This document shows, piece by piece, positions 43,021-55,913 of a stretch of DNA of 64,000 bases; within the stretch, counting starts at the first letter, position 1, and the number at the start of each line of letters is the position of its first letter. Below the pieces are notes generated by a model. That model was not told where the DNA came from. It saw only the letters and a program-made list of their open reading frames with translations, and did not search any database. The stretch lies in the NCBI GenBank assembly GCA_001566295.1, contig KQ964264.1, forward strand, positions 1-64,000, in the 5' to 3' direction. The DNA is from Microdochium bolleyi. Its lineage: Eukaryota; Ascomycota; Sordariomycetes; Xylariales; Microdochiaceae. A program made the translations under genes and the position numbers.

Positions 43021-44274
43021 CGTGCTGGAGGAGACGTATACCTGCTGCTGCTGCTGCGGTGGCCGCGGGCTGTGGTACGCCTGGTGGTGGTAGTGGCGAT
43101 GATGCTGGTGGTGCTGCTCAAGAAGTTGAGGTGGTAGATACGACGTCCTCTGGATCTCAACCCAGCGATGACGACGCTGATCGCGGCCGTGCTTGCAGGC
43201 GAGGTGGCGGGCTGGCTGTCGTGAGAGTATACTAGCAACGGTAAACACCGAAGGCGTATGTCGCTTAGAACCAGGGCCGGCACCAGAGTGGGATGCAGAG
43301 AAGGCGAAGGAAATGGTGGAGGTACTTGTGTGTGTGCTGCGTGCGAATATGAGAAGACGGGAGGCGAGGGCCTCGTGTCGTGACGTCTTTTTGCCTCTCT
43401 CTTTCCTTCCTTGCCGATGCCTGGTCGGGTCGGGTCGTGTGTGTGCAAGGGGTTTAATTGCTTTTTTATTTCCCGTTTCCTCTGCCACTCAAACTCTCTT
43501 CGTGCAATCCGCAATCCGGTCCTTCCGCTGCGGCAGTCAGTGGGCGCCCCGAAGAGAGAAACAAAAAAAAATGACGTGTTGAGAACGGGATGTAAAGAAT
43601 GGGACAAGGCGAGACGTCTTGAATCCCCGACGTGCTGGGTCGGAAACCGCGAGTCTCTCTCTTTACAGGCCCACGATGTGGTGGTGTGTATGGTGCCTGC
43701 GGCTGGCGGGATTGGAAATGCATGACGCATGCCATCCATTCCCAGCGGGCGGGCGGACGGCTCAGGGTCTTTGTGCTGCAGACCCCAGCCGCAAGCCATC
43801 GACGCGCCCCTGTGCCTAGCGCTAAGCCTCGATCTTCAGGGGCGCGCGATTGTCTGCTCCAGCTCAAGTCCGCCCACCTGCAGCACGATGATGATGTCAG
43901 CACGTCTTTCACAGAGGCACGTTCCTTGAGCTCATTCCTCCCCTGGGTACGCTACTCACTCATTCAGCTCCCAAACAATGCCGGGCACCATATTCTGTGT
44001 ATAAGTTATTCAATGCATTCTTTTGTTCTCTAGCTAAAGCCACTTGATCTGTGTCGCACCACAACACCCGCAGCAATAATCGCAATCTTGCTTGAGTCCC
44101 CGGGATCGAAAACTAAAGTACCAATAAACGCCGTCGCTGTTCCCAGCCTGCTGCATAAATGAATCCAGAAACGCCTTTGTGATTCTCGGATCGCTCCATC
44201 ACTTTTACCCTGTGAATGACGCCCTCACCCCGCTCCAAATGACAAAAGAAAAGAGGAAACCCGCAGGAGTATCC
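43021..44274. other. Intergenic / leader of DNA glycosylase gene
   Basis: Upstream DNA and probable 5' UTR of the glycosylase gene (open in the same frame to 43488 but low-complexity), then the 3' flank of the Cnn_1N gene. No additional gene was recognised. Confidence 0.45.
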
Positions 44275-47258
44275 CTACGAAACGGCTCGGTTCTTCAAGC
44301 TGCTCTTCCGTCCCAGGCCCAGCCACCTTCTCTTGCCCTGAACAGGAGCACCGCCACCGGCTTGGGCCTCCATCTCAGCGTCCTCGTGGCCTCCCTGGGC
44401 AGCCGCGGTGCCAAGGTCCTGAGCGCCGTCGGTCTGTAAGTCTTTCGGTCCAGTCGTGCTATCCTCATGGCTCACCACCTGCGAAGGCGCGCGGCTCCTC
44501 AAAATCGGCGGGGGTGTGGCGCTCTGCAAGTCCTCTTGCATCGTATCAGAGAGCTGGCGGTTGACAGGCCACGGTCTAGGCGATGGAGGCGGAACACTGC
44601 ACCGGCCGTCTCGGAGCGAAGCGCGCAGCGAAGAGGTCCTGTCGGCAGCCGGCGACGGTGGCGGTTGCGACTGCTGGGCAACGCCGGCGAGAGCACCAGG
44701 TGCAAGACTAAGAGAGCCAGCTCTCTTGAAGAATGCATTGATTCGCCCTCGTGTGGTCTGACCGGCAATAGGCGGGTATTGAGGCTTCTTCCCAGACTCG
44801 CCGCCGTCACTGTGTTGACGGACAGCCTGTGCTCCCTTCGGCGGCGAGGTCTGCGTGGCAGTATCCATACTGTAGCTCCGATTCTTGTCACCAGTGATGC
44901 TGAAACGTCTAGAGTTCTGCAGCGGAGTCCGATCTCCCTTCTTCTTTTTCGTGATCGTGATTCCGTCCGTGCTGCCAGTCCGGGCATGCAGGCTCGATAT
45001 GCGATGCGGTGTTGGGGGTGGCGGCTGGTTTGGTCCTGGCACCTGCACTTCTGCCAAGCGGCGATCCCTGTTCAGGGCGGACGACATCTCCTCCAACGGG
45101 TCTCGTTTCAGCGACGCAACGGGTGTGCTCACTACCCCTGTGCCATGAAGAGCGCCAAAGATCTGGTCTGGCTGCCATCCTGAGCCATTAGCTGGGAAGG
45201 AAAACAGATCAGGGCTTGGGGGTCGATCCTCATCAGCAGCCAGACCAAGCCTCCGCGCCGCCGGCTTGTTGGGCTTGTAGCTTTCCTGCAGCCAGTAATC
45301 CATGTCGTCCTCCGAGTGAGCGTCAGCACCACCGTCCGAGTCCGAGTCAGAAGCCCAGCTGTTGGCTCGCTCTCGTATGCTGGATGTCGCTGTGGCCGAG
45401 TGCGGGCGAACCTGCTGCTTGCCGGTTGCACTGAAGCTAGCAATGAGGACATCCGTGTTGATCTGAGGCATCGTGTGCCCGCTCGTGAAGGCTGTGAGCG
45501 AAGCCAGCTGGCCATTCATATCCCGCGAAGACTGACGCGTCGCGCTCCCGGATCCTTCTCTCGGTCTGCCCGTCCATTCGGGATGGTGGAAGTGCCCATT
45601 CGCAGCAAATTGTCCAGCGAGACTGTCGCCAGAGGTCGCCACGCCAGGGTGTTTTCGAAGGACAGAAGATGCAACGGTGTCCGGTGTCGGAGGCAAATGC
45701 TGGTAGCTTCCATGCTCTTTTTGTATGGCAGCTGCCGTGTTGACGTTCTGTAGAGCCCCGCGCCCTCCACGAGGCGCCCTGCCAGAGCTTTGCAAGTCCC
45801 CTGCCCGTGGTGGCGACGGTGTCATCAACCCCTGACCCCGACTTCCAAGCCGAGGCGAGCCTGACTCGTGGTTGGCAGCGAGATTCGTATCCATCTGTCT
45901 CGTTCTGATGAGAGGATACTCAGAGTCCATCAGCTGGTTGAGAGAATGCATGCCCATGCTGCTCATCCTACCCTTTTGGTTGGGAGGTGAGGCTACATCA
46001 GCAGCTGCCGCGCCTTTGAGGTCTGCAACGCTCTCTTGCCTTCTACGGCGAAGAGGTGTTGCCGCCGGGCGATCCTCCGTGATCACCTTGATGGCAGGCT
46101 CAAGCGCGGATATATATTCGTACCCGGCACTCCCGCCATAGACACTTGCAAAGGAACTCTCGCTGAGCACACTGAGGCTTGGGCTTGTCATTCTATTGAA
46201 CTCACTCTGAGCGGCAGCACTTCCGTCGGACGTGTTCCTCGTGTGCACGAAGCTCTTGCGACTGGCGAGCACGACGTTCCTAAGGTTCTCGGTCTGCTCG
46301 CTGTGGTCGGAGAGGAAGCTGGGCATCCGCGGCAAGTGTTTGGGTTGCGGTCGAGGCGTCGTCGATCTATCGGCATCGTCGAATTGCTTGAGATTGGGTA
46401 GGCTAAACGGCCCCCCAGCTTCCACTTGCCGAACCATTTCCCGCTCCCGCGTAAGCTCTTCGACCGTCGTCTCAAGTTGTACAATCATCGCGACTGCCTC
46501 GCTGATGGCTTTGTCGCGGGCATCCAGCTCGAACTGCAGGTGGCTCAGGTTGTCTTTCGTTTCGGCCTGTTCGGCCTCGAGCTCCTCCAATCTTCCCTCG
46601 AGGGCTGTCTGACGTTCGCGCCGGTGGTAGAGCTCCAGCTTCAGGTCGAAGTTCTGCTTGTGCAAGGTGGAAAGAGCCTGTCGTTATCGTTACAGTCAGC
46701 AGACGGTTTAACGGGGATTGTGGGTGGGGAAGCACATACCTGTTCCATCTCTTTCACTCCGAAGCCCTTGTGCTCGCCCTGCTCAGCGGCTCCATCGGCA
46801 GGAGTCTTGTCCCCGGTGGTAGTCGCGCTCCGTAGTATGGGAGAGTCTCGGATATTTCGATCACGGAGATCACCAAGGGAGGCGCTCAAGCCCACGTCGG
46901 ACGCTGTCCGACTTCTTTCCCCTTCTGACTGCCGCTCTCGCAGCAGGCGCTCCTGCAACAGGCTGGACATTGGGGTGGCCGCGGTGCGCGTCTCATCTCC
47001 AGAAGTCTTTGTCGAGCGTGAGACTTTCGACTCGACCGAGTTCTTGCTGCAGTTCTGGTGGTGGTACCGATGAGAAGAATGTGAAGTGCTGGTGGGCGTG
47101 CCGGGGGTGGCTGCTGGCGAGAAGACAGCTGCGGATGCGTGTCTGGGAGAGCCTGCTGGCGTGTGGCTGCTAGAGAAGCTCGACTTGGACGCCATTTTTG
47201 TCTGCGGAGGCTGCGTCGAACGCGACCGGGCCTCTCGCGAGGAGACTGGGGAATTCAT
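44275..47258 (-). CDS. Centrosomin N-terminal motif (Cnn_1N) protein, 973 aa, 2 exons
   Basis: Exon 1 is 47258-46740 and exon 2 is 46677-44275. The 62-nt phase-0 intron (GTATGT to GACAG) has a GCTGAC branch and falls inside the conserved motif. The joined motif reads GFGVKEMEQ then ALSTLHKQNFDLKLELYH (about residues 165-191), the centrosomin motif 1 that recruits gamma-tubulin complexes in Mto1/ApsB/Pcp1-type proteins. About 80 residues of coiled coil follow (EGRLEELEAEQAETKDNLSH). The rest is Ser/Pro-rich and probably disordered and phosphorylated, ending in a basic tail. It probably acts at spindle pole bodies, septal or cytoplasmic microtubule-organising centres; this is inferred from the motif. 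Confidence 0.88.
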
Positions 47259-49433
47259 CTTGTGGGACGTTGAAGTTGCTAAGCTACTGCAGCAGGGAAG
47301 ACACTGCCGGATGAGCAATTCAGGTTCAAGACCAATGCTCGAAACAGATCTAGTTCATGCAGGGACGCGAAGTCTTCGAGATCAAGATGTTGCGTCCGGG
47401 TGCGAAAGGTTGAAAGTTATGCATATGCACAGGCAAAGACCGTCTGTCAATGTGCCCTGCCGCAAGGGTGCGAACCTGCTCGTTGACGCCTACACGAGCT
47501 GTTCAACTCTGGTGTTCTGCGAGAGCTTGCGTATCACGGCCTGCCCGAGCTCGAACCGGTTAGGAGCAATCAAATCGTGCTGAAAGCGACCCTGTGGTGA
47601 ACTACTATATCTCGTCCCTTCGTCCGACCATACCAGAACTAGCGCTGACCAGCAGATCGCTTCTCCGCTCCGGATTCGTGGTGTAGTTGACGCGAAGCTA
47701 GTGTTGAGTGAAGGCCGAGTACCGGTGGGGGAGGTGGTTGCACGTTGTAAGGCGTATGTCTCAGCTGGACAAAGACATTGTCTGACGGCGAGACGGCAGC
47801 GGGGTTCGAGTGACGAAGCCGATGCCCAGCAATTGGCGTTCTGACCAACAGATAGTCTCGAGTGTCGTAGAGCCCGTTCTGCGAAAGGATCGCGACAGGA
47901 TGATACGAGCGATTCGATTGGTACCGCAGGTAGGTTGTACCGAAGGATCGATGGATGGAGAGGAGGAAAAGAGGGTTGATTATGCCTGAGGGAAAGAGCA
48001 GGCGAGAAAGCGCCCGACAGGGTGGAAGAGAGGGATTGGGCTGCTGCTGGACCGGGGTGGCCTGTGGCCTGTGACGAAGGGCACTGCGACTGTGACGGGG
48101 GAGAGTGATGGCCACGGCAACGAGGCTAGACCAGGGCTCCTCAGGGCTGTGTTGCAAGGATCGTGGGTGCATGCAACGCCGAGCTGCTCGACGTTGCAGG
48201 TTGGCTGTCGGGCAGCACCAGCTCCGTCCAGACTGAGCCAGCCAGGCGACTCCAGCACCAATGGGGAATTCCCCGGGGCCAGTCGTCGAAGAGACGGCAA
48301 AGCGCAGAGACCTGCAGCAGCAGGTGCAGGAGCCGTCCTCCCAATCGTGGCAGGCACCAGGCACTCTCCCCTCCCCATCCATCTCGTCACACTCGTCCGC
48401 CCACGTAATCACGTCCTCGCGGGCGCAATAGACCACTCGCGAGCCGCCGTTGTCGACCCGCACCCAAGCGTGCGGCGCGGAGCGCGGATGGCCGGGCGGC
48501 CCCTGCATACGGCACCCTGCGCGGTGCTGCGTCCCCACACGTCCTTGCATGGGGGCTCCTGACACTGCAGCAGCCTGCACCAGCCTGTCCCATAGTGCGT
48601 GCAGTAGCGAGCGCCGCGGCGCGGGTCGCGCGCCCTGCGGCCGGGATCTTAATTAAGTGCAGCTGAGGAGAGAGAGGAGTATTGAGCCGGGGTGGCGCTG
48701 GTGATGGAAGTCACCACCCAGGCTCTTGGGTGGGATGGGACCAGATACGCGATGGGAGGTCAGACCCCCCTAGTCGTTCTGCGCGTGTCATGCGTGGTGG
48801 GAGGTGATGGCAATGAAGATGACCTATCATCGTGATAGTGACCTCAAGGTAAGTACCCAGACTCGCAGGCCCTCCGTCGTCGTCGTCTGAACCACGTCCG
48901 TAAAACGGCTCGCGGGCCTGGATCAGTCTAACAGCGACCTAGAAACCTAGCTGCGTCAAAGCTAGCTTCATCTCCTCTGCCGTCCCCCGTCCCGGGCGAC
49001 TGGGCTGGGCTGGGCTGCCATTCGGAGTGAGCTCTCGGAACTACCGTTTCAAATCTTAAAAGATTGAGAGTTCATACCTGCTCCAGCTCACCAACGCGCG
49101 TCTCCTCCCCGCTCCCTGCAACGCGCTCGTGCCAACCACGTTTTCGGCCCTGGCCAACCATAGATACCCTGACCTGCGGAGTCGTAATCTGCGTCAGGCC
49201 TAGGGATGGACCCTGCGGAACAGAAAAAACAACGACGACGACGACAATTTGCACATGCTTTGGCCAAAGGAAAACAAAAACTGACAAGGCATGGATGCCC
49301 TGCCTTGTCTCCACAACAGGCTTGCTCTATTGCGATTCGCATCCCTCGTCTTTGATTACATCACTGCACGATTCAGACTGCTACGTAGATAGGCATTACT
49401 TTGTGCTCTGTACATGACCTGGCGACTCTCAAG
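47259..49433. other. Intergenic, leader of Cnn_1N gene and 3' flank of regulator gene
   Basis: The first roughly 700 bp are probable 5' UTR and promoter of the Cnn_1N gene: pyrimidine-rich on the minus strand (CTCTCCATCCATCGATCCTT), in a frame open from 48580 to 47639 that has no domain. The rest is intergenic. No RNA gene was seen. Confidence 0.45.
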
Positions 49434-52400
49434 TCACCACATGTGATCGACGACACTAGACCGCGGTGGCTGAGCATCTTGCTGCTGCTGCTGCTGCTGC
49501 TGCAGTTGATGTTGTTGATCTTGCCGCAGAAGATGCTCCGCACTATGTTGTCCCTCTTGCATGCTGCTGTTGCGCATGACATGCGCGTTGCCTCCGCCAC
49601 CCATCATGTTGCTGTCGTCCATGTTCATCAGACCGAGTCCTCCGCTGCCGCTACCCGCAGGCATCTGTGCCGGATTGATTCGGGAGAACGAGTACTCGTT
49701 GTTGTCGAGTTGGCCATGATACAGCAGCTCGTCGCCGGCGGTATCGCCGGTGGTCCCCAACAGCGTCATCGTACTGTCTCCCGCGAAGGCGTTGCCCGCC
49801 GCCGCCGTGCTGGTGCCGGACATGCTGGGCCGCGCCGCCGCGCCGCCACCGTCGACGGCAGCGCTGAAACTGCCCCTCAGCCCAGACGTGGCGGCCGTGG
49901 CGAACGAGTACGACGTCGGGCTCAGGTCCATTTCGATGTCCTCGGGCACGCCCATTCCTCCTGCACTCGCCAGCATCGCGGGCATCGTCGAGAACGGGTC
50001 AGTGTTGCTTAGCTCGACGACCGCGTCGCCGCTTCCCCCGCTCTCGTCCATTGCAAGCATCCCTCCCTGGCCAGAAGCGGAGCCCGCGAACTGACCGATT
50101 CCTGGCAGAGCACCGAAGGCGTAAGCCGCAGGGGCCAGCGCCTCCGTCCCCGTGCCGCCAAACGAGCCTGCCGCGCTGCCCTTGAACGAGATCGCAGGGC
50201 TCAGGGACGCCCGCATTGCGCCAGGGGACTGGGAGACCAGCATGAGCAGCTTCTCGGCGAACATCGTGCGGCTGTTGGGGCTCGCGCTGAGCGTCTTGAT
50301 GAAAAACTCGAGCGGGTCGACGGTCGGCGCCCACCGTCCGCCCCGGTGGGTTCCGCCGACGAGCACGCCCAAGTCTCCGCCGCCGACATAGTCCATCCCC
50401 GCGATCGCGCCATCGGAGGCACCGCCAAATGGCATGCTGGGGCTCCTCGGCCCAGAGTCGTACGCATTGAGCACGTTGACGCACCACGTCCCGATCTCGA
50501 AGATCTTCTCAAAGATGCCCATGCCGTGGACCTCGATCGCGTGACTGGGCAGGGACTGCAGGATGGCGGCGGTGTCCTTTGCTATGCACAGCGGATAAGA
50601 GAATGTCATGCTCTCGTCGGCCGTTGCTGTGGACAGCAGGCCCTGGCGGAAGGATGATTGCCAGACTATCAACCGCAGCCACTGCTGGGTCATCAGCAGA
50701 TCTGCCTTCTGGATATCCGTGGGCTCAGGCTCCTCGTATGGGTCGTTGCTGCCGCTGCTGCCGTCCGGACTATTCGACCCCATCGACCCAGTCACGGTGC
50801 GGCGACTAAGGGCACTCGAGCGCCTGCGCGAGGGTCTCAGGAGGAAGTCAAGTGGCTGCGCGAGTAGCTGTTGCAGTCCCAAGTAGGTCGCCGCCGATAC
50901 CTTGGGATCACTGCCGTCGTTCCATGCATTGACGAAGCTCTCGTCGAGAGGTATGTAGCTCCGCACCAGCTTGAGGAAGCCGGTGTGGATATCTCGATCT
51001 TCATATGGATGGCCTCTGGCCGGCAGAGACGGCGTCTTCCTCAGCGTGATTGGTTTGTTGCGGAGGATCGCGAAGCTGCGCTCTGTGACGTAGAGTATCC
51101 AGAACACACGCCTCCTGCACAATACTTCTTCTGTAGATAGGCCTTGGTAGGTCTTATCATCGTCAAGGCCCATGTCCATAGCTAATGTCAGGGCTTCGCG
51201 CAGGTAGTACCAACTCTTGCGGCTCTGGTTGATCTCAAAGAAGCTCGTGCTCAGCCAGAAGCTGGAGATGACCGCCCCAAGAGATGCGTCCTCGAGGAAA
51301 TCGTACTCGTGGCGCACAGCGATGCACTCGTCGAGGAAGAATTTGCCAGCCAGCTCCCAATTTGGGCCATCCGGGCTCGCGAGTGATTTGCCAGACACGT
51401 GAAACGAGGTCAAGGCACACATTGCAAAGACTAGATTCTTCTCGGACGGGCTCATTGGACGCGAGATGATGCCGCGGACCGCCGGCATATAGAGGACAGG
51501 CATGATTGGGTAGACGTGCTCATAGTAGAGCTCCAGACACCGCGAGATCAGATGCGAGTAATCTCGGCTATTTGGTCGAAAGGCGTCTGTGCTATACGGC
51601 GAAGTAGGTTCCGAGGAAGAGTGTCGAGGTGCGGTCTGGATGTTCGGCACTTGGAAATGTGGTATTGTTGGAGGAGGTATCGGGGGCGAAACTTGAGACA
51701 CCGGCACGTCTGGTGGTGGAAAGTAGCTGGCAATGTCGGCGATGGGTGACGACGGCCCGGTCGGTGCACCTGAAGTTGGGGCAGAGGAATCGAAGTAGAG
51801 AGAGCCATCGTAGTAGTCGACATCTTGCAGACCCAGATTGCCAGAGGTCAGATAGGATGGCTGTCCCAAGTAGAATGGTTGTTGAGCTTGTTCTCCGCCA
51901 TGGCCCATGAAGCCACCACTGGCCATGCCTCCTGCCGAGGGCGGACCCGTTACTTGCTTGTCATTTTCCCTTAGTTCGTCGATAACACGGCCATGCCCAC
52001 GCTTGGGGCCACGCTTCTTTGGAACGTGTTCCCGCTTGCAAGTGAGCGTGGCGTGGTTGCATTGCTGACATGGGATATTGCCGTCGCACCTGATTCCTAA
52101 AGGTTGCCCACGAGATGCACGTTAGAAAAACTGGAGATGACGGATAATTGAGGTAGAGAAGCATGGCGGAAGCCTCAATTCCCGGCTCAGCCAGCAGCAA
52201 CGTCATGATTAGGATCTTGACGGGAAAGATGGGTTGCGCCTCTGCACGCACAATGAAGCATGGTTTTTGGAAGGGATAATGGAGAAATGGCAGGAATTGC
52301 ACTCACTTCGCCTCCGGCAGTGGTCACAGACGATTCTCTTGGCAGCAGTCGAAGCCTTTGTAGTGGTTGGCGAGGTCTTTGCGGACGAGGTGGGCTGGTG

Positions 52401-52646
52401 CTGCTGTGCCGCTTCAGCGCCGGCCGCGGACGTTGGGGGTGGAGTTGATCGGCGCTTGCGGGAGCGCACGGGCGACGTCGTCACCTTGTCGCTGCCATGG
52501 CCGTTGGTGTCGCTGCCGCCGCCCGTGTCGATGCTGAGCTCCTGCTTGATGTAGCCGGGCCGCGTCGGCGATGTCGGGGCTGGTGGCGGCGAGCTGGCAG
52601 ACGAGAAGAAGGAGTCGAGCGTGGACGACGAGAAGTCGCGCTGCAT
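49434..52646 (-). CDS. Zn2Cys6 transcription factor resembling sugar-utilisation activators, 1000 aa, 2 exons
   Basis: Exon 1 is 52646-52307 and exon 2 is 52096-49434. The 210-nt intron (GTGAGT, CTAAC branch, TTTAG) splits the zinc cluster, and joining gives Cys at 107, 110, 117, 123, 126 and 133 (CDHCRRRRIRCDGNIPCQQC). A basic PKKRGPKRGHGRVIDELRE extension follows; similar KKRGPK extensions occur in maltose/cellobiose-type activators (MAL, COL-26/BglR group), which is the basis of the tentative family. The fungal-specific middle region is clear (ISRCLELYYEHVYPIMPVLY, VFAMCALTSFHVSG, VFWILYVTERSFAILRNKPI). The C-terminal third is Gly/Ala/Ser-rich and ends with a Gln-rich run coded by CAG repeats. 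It is a nuclear regulator; the specific sugar role is not established. Confidence 0.88.
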
Positions 52647-53693
52647 TGTCGGACGATGCCAGCTCCGAGGAGGGGACGTGCCAGGGCAAGCAGGGGCGGG
52701 CAGAGCCGTCTAGCGCCGGGCCGGATTGTCAGGTCAGACTGCTGTCCCTCTCCGTCCCGGGGGGAATGCCGGGAGTGAATCTGCCGTGGCTCCGGAGTGT
52801 CGTTGAAAGGGCGGACGGGCGGGCAAGTGTAAGTATGTTGGGCGGTGAGCGGCAGGGAGTTTGAGCGCAGATTCCAGCGAGAGGGGAAGTTGGGAGGAGA
52901 TGGAAGAGGGGAATTGGCCACGCGTGTGCTGGCTAACCGTACGGGCTGGCCGAACAGGTGCCACAGAGCAGATATCCAGGACGGATTAGCGCCGCGAGAG
53001 GACGACGTGAACCTCACCAGGCAATGGCACGGGAGCTGGTCGTCTTGCAAGCTTGTCGCTGCAGCTACCGACGCAGGAGAGCCGGGGGGCGAGAGGAGCA
53101 GGGCCTGTCGATTGGGCGAGTTGCGCGGCCGCGTGATCAAGCTGGGTCTCGAGCTGAAGCTTTCCCCAGGTTTTCGCCAGGGAGTGCGGGGAACCTGGGC
53201 GGGGGGGTTCGTGACGCCCTCGAGCTCTCCATGGCTTGGGAGCTGGCCGTTAGCGGGCTGCTCCAGCAACTCTAAAGGCCAGCCCAGGTGCGAGCGATCC
53301 AGGTGCCGGTCGCGGTAGCTCAACGCCGGTCCGAGTCCAGTGTTCCATGAGGCGGGGTTCGCTCCGCCGTGTGCCTGTTGTGGTTGACCACCGCCGTTGG
53401 GCGCCGTTGCTACGAGGCCTGTGCCGCGAGCTGGGGGTCAGCGAGCAGCAATCTGTCGGTCGTTGTCGGAGCGAGAGGCAGGCTGTCATGACGTGCCAAC
53501 GTGCAAGGGTCGACACCATGCATGCACCCCTCCAACTATCAGCATCTTGATCGGCTGCACCGAGTCTGTCGGTGGCCATGTCACAACTGCTGCCCACGGT
53601 GCATCTCGTTACCCAGACTTGTTACATGATTCAGAAAACGCCAAGTGCTATGCTGGAGGCAATCGACGCATCGCCCACGTCCACGTCCACAAA
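52647..53693. other. Intergenic, long leader of regulator gene
   Basis: About 1 kb upstream of the Zn2Cys6 gene on the minus strand, probably promoter plus 5' UTR, abutting the 3' end of the YOS9-like gene. Frames here lack domains. Confidence 0.5.
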
Positions 53694-55354
53694 TCAGAGC
53701 TCGTCCCTGTTCCTATAGAACTGTTCCTGGCTGCCGTCGCCCTCGTCCTCATCATCGCCAACCTCTCCCTCGGTCGCCTGATCCCCCTCTTTCGAAGCCG
53801 CTGCCGGGCTGGCAGCGTCGTCCAGGACGACTGCACGGATAGCCCTAGTATCCGCCCGTCCAGCGACCTCGACCAGCTCCAGCTTCCAGTCCTTCTCGCC
53901 TGCGACCTTCTCCATCTGGTCGTGCAGCTCGTCAATCGTCTCGCGGTCAATGCCCAGCGCGGCGAGGTCCTCGTCGTTCAGCACGTCAAAAGTCTTCTCC
54001 TTGCCGGATCCCTTGGCCACGACATTGAGGACCTTTTGCACAGCCTCCGCCTGCTGCCGCATCCCGCGCGGTGGGGATAGGCGCGCGACCTCGTCGCCGA
54101 ACGTCTTGCGCCCGCCAACGACGATGCCGCCAATCGTCGCAGGGCCCTTGTTTGCCCCCTTGCCGGTCAACATGCTCTCTACCTCGACCATCTTCCTCTG
54201 ACGCCACTCGCTAACACCTTCCTCGGGTATAATGTCTCTGCACGTGATGATGTTGGCTTTCGTCTCCTTGGGCGGCAGGAACGCGACATCGTTGCACAGC
54301 CGCGGCGTGTTGACGACCATGAGATATGCGCAGGTGGTAACCTCCTTGATCCAGCCAATCCGGTCCTGCGTGCTGCCGGGGCTGCAGTGGTACTGAATCT
54401 CGATGGTCCGCTCGCGGCCCGTCAGGTCGCATATCGTGCCCGCATCGAGCCTCTGCACCATGTACCGCTGGTCGCCCTTGACCTGCAGCTCCATCACGTT
54501 TTGTGACTGGTGCTGTTGCTGGGAGGGCGTGTTAGGTGCGACCGCTCCCGTGTCGCCAATCTCGCCGTTCGCCTGCTGCTGTCGTTGCTCCTGCTGTTGC
54601 TGCTGGCGCAGCCGAGCACCATTCCGCCCTCCCACGCGGCCCAGCACGTAGTCCATCGTCTGCGGGTCCCTCACCGGCTTGCCAATCTTCATGCTGCCAG
54701 GGAGCGCATGGAACTGGACGACACTGTTGCCGTAGCAGAAGGTGTAGCTCCACCAGCCCATGACGTAGTGCAGACACGTGCCCTCGAGCTCGTTGACCAG
54801 GTCCCAGCCGTGCGCCGATGCGCGTGCCAGCTCCTTGGCCTCCTCGGCCTTGGCGAGCTCGGTGGCCGTCTTGTTGGGCGCAGGCGGCGCCTCGATAATG
54901 GGAATCGCGCAAAGGTACCGGTGCGGCGGAGCGCTCATGATCTCGTAGGTCTCGATGGCCTTCGCCTCCCTGCTCGTATCGTCATCTTCCCCGCTCGCGG
55001 TGCGGTCGTTCCGCGCGATTTCGGTCTGCGACGCAGGGTGGTGTCGTGCGGCGCTGCTGCTATGCGCCTCGGCCTTGTCCAGGAGCGCCTGGGCGTCGGC
55101 TTCGGAGATGTATGCTTCTGATATAACTACTTCGAACTATGGCGCACGCTTTCTCGTCAGCGAATGTTCTCTTTGGATTGTCGTCCAGATCCTGGACTAG
55201 GCAGTGTTCTCGAGCCGCCCGGGGAAGAGGCGTCGGGCATTACCTGGGGATACGCAAGCAGGTCCTGGTGTATGCTGAAACCCGGTTGCCGCGCAGTGAC
55301 ACCTCGGCACTGCTGCGAGAGCGCAAGTAGCGGGAGGAGCTGGAAATGCCGCAT
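53694..55354 (-). CDS. YOS9: YOS9 / OS-9-type ER quality-control lectin, 517 aa, 2 exons
   Basis: Exon 1 is 55354-55244 and exon 2 is 55136-53694; the 107-nt phase-0 intron starts GTAATG and ends CATAG. The N terminus is a signal peptide (MRHFQLLPLLALSQQ). After YPQFEVVISEAYIS comes the mannose-6-phosphate-receptor-homology lectin domain with GTCLHYVMGWWSYTFCYG (about residues 156-173) and VVQFH. A Gln-rich insert interrupts the domain, then YMVQRLDAGTICDLTGRERT and IEIQYHCSPGS continue it. The C terminus is acidic and ends RDEL, an ER-retrieval signal. YOS9 reads trimmed N-glycans on misfolded glycoproteins and passes them to the Hrd1 ubiquitin ligase for ER-associated degradation. Confidence 0.93.
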
Positions 55355-55913
55355 GGCTGTGGTTGATTGTCGTCGTCGTCGCCACCGCCGCGCACGAGGA
55401 GGGAAATGGTAGGTCGCTGTGTGCTCTGCGGGAGGTGTGCAGAGGATGCTCGGCCAGCCGGTCCAACAGACGAGGTGGCAGAGGGGCTTGCCTGAAGTAT
55501 CACAGCTTCTGCTGCTGGTGCTTCTTATGTCGGCTGCTAATGTTGAATAAACATTGAAGTAGTGGGAATAGCGACGATGATGGAGCTACGTTGGCCAACT
55601 TCAAGGTAGCCCGGCGCAAGCTGGAGTGTGGGGTGGGTGTGTGGTGCGGGATGCTCGGCGGGTCGATCTGGCCAAGTCGCCCGCTCGCGGGAATCCTGAT
55701 TGGCCCGGCTGATTGCGCCGTGGACAGCAGGTCAATCAGCACATGCATGTGCTGGTGCAACTCTTGAGGCTACTGATTCATTTCACCGCCAATAAGCCGA
55801 AGCATGGCACTCAGGGCCCGTCTGGGTAACGAAGCACGAACAACATCAACAACAAGATCATCAGTGTCAAAATATTGTCGTGATAGTGTCTGGATCTGCA
55901 CGATGGACGCATC
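55355..55913. other. Intergenic, YOS9 promoter
   Basis: Contains the YOS9 upstream region and one copy of the diverged direct repeat (about 55596-55731) also found upstream of the HET gene. On the minus strand it carries a CCAAT box (GGGCCAATCAGG). Confidence 0.55.
55596..55731 (+). repeat. Diverged direct repeat, copy A (YOS9 promoter)
   Basis: The core from 55664 (CGATCTGGCCAAGTCGCCCG) through GATTGGCCCGG and GATTGCGCC aligns with copy B at 59521, with small indels and in the same orientation. Weaker similarity extends left (CAAGGTAG, GCAAGCTGGAGTGTGG). It lies about 310 bp upstream of the YOS9 ATG and includes an inverted CCAAT box. Confidence 0.6.

Noticed and set aside
43021..43488. 156-codon upstream extension of the DNA glycosylase frame
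   Set aside because: Low-complexity His/Gln/Thr/Tyr content typical of translated leader DNA; the ATG at 43020 fits a disordered basic N terminus better.
47639..48580. 313-codon minus-strand frame upstream of the Cnn_1N gene
   Set aside because: Composition is that of a pyrimidine-rich promoter/5' UTR in its 3' part and GC-rich random sequence in its 5' part. No domain, and directly upstream of a gene on the same strand.
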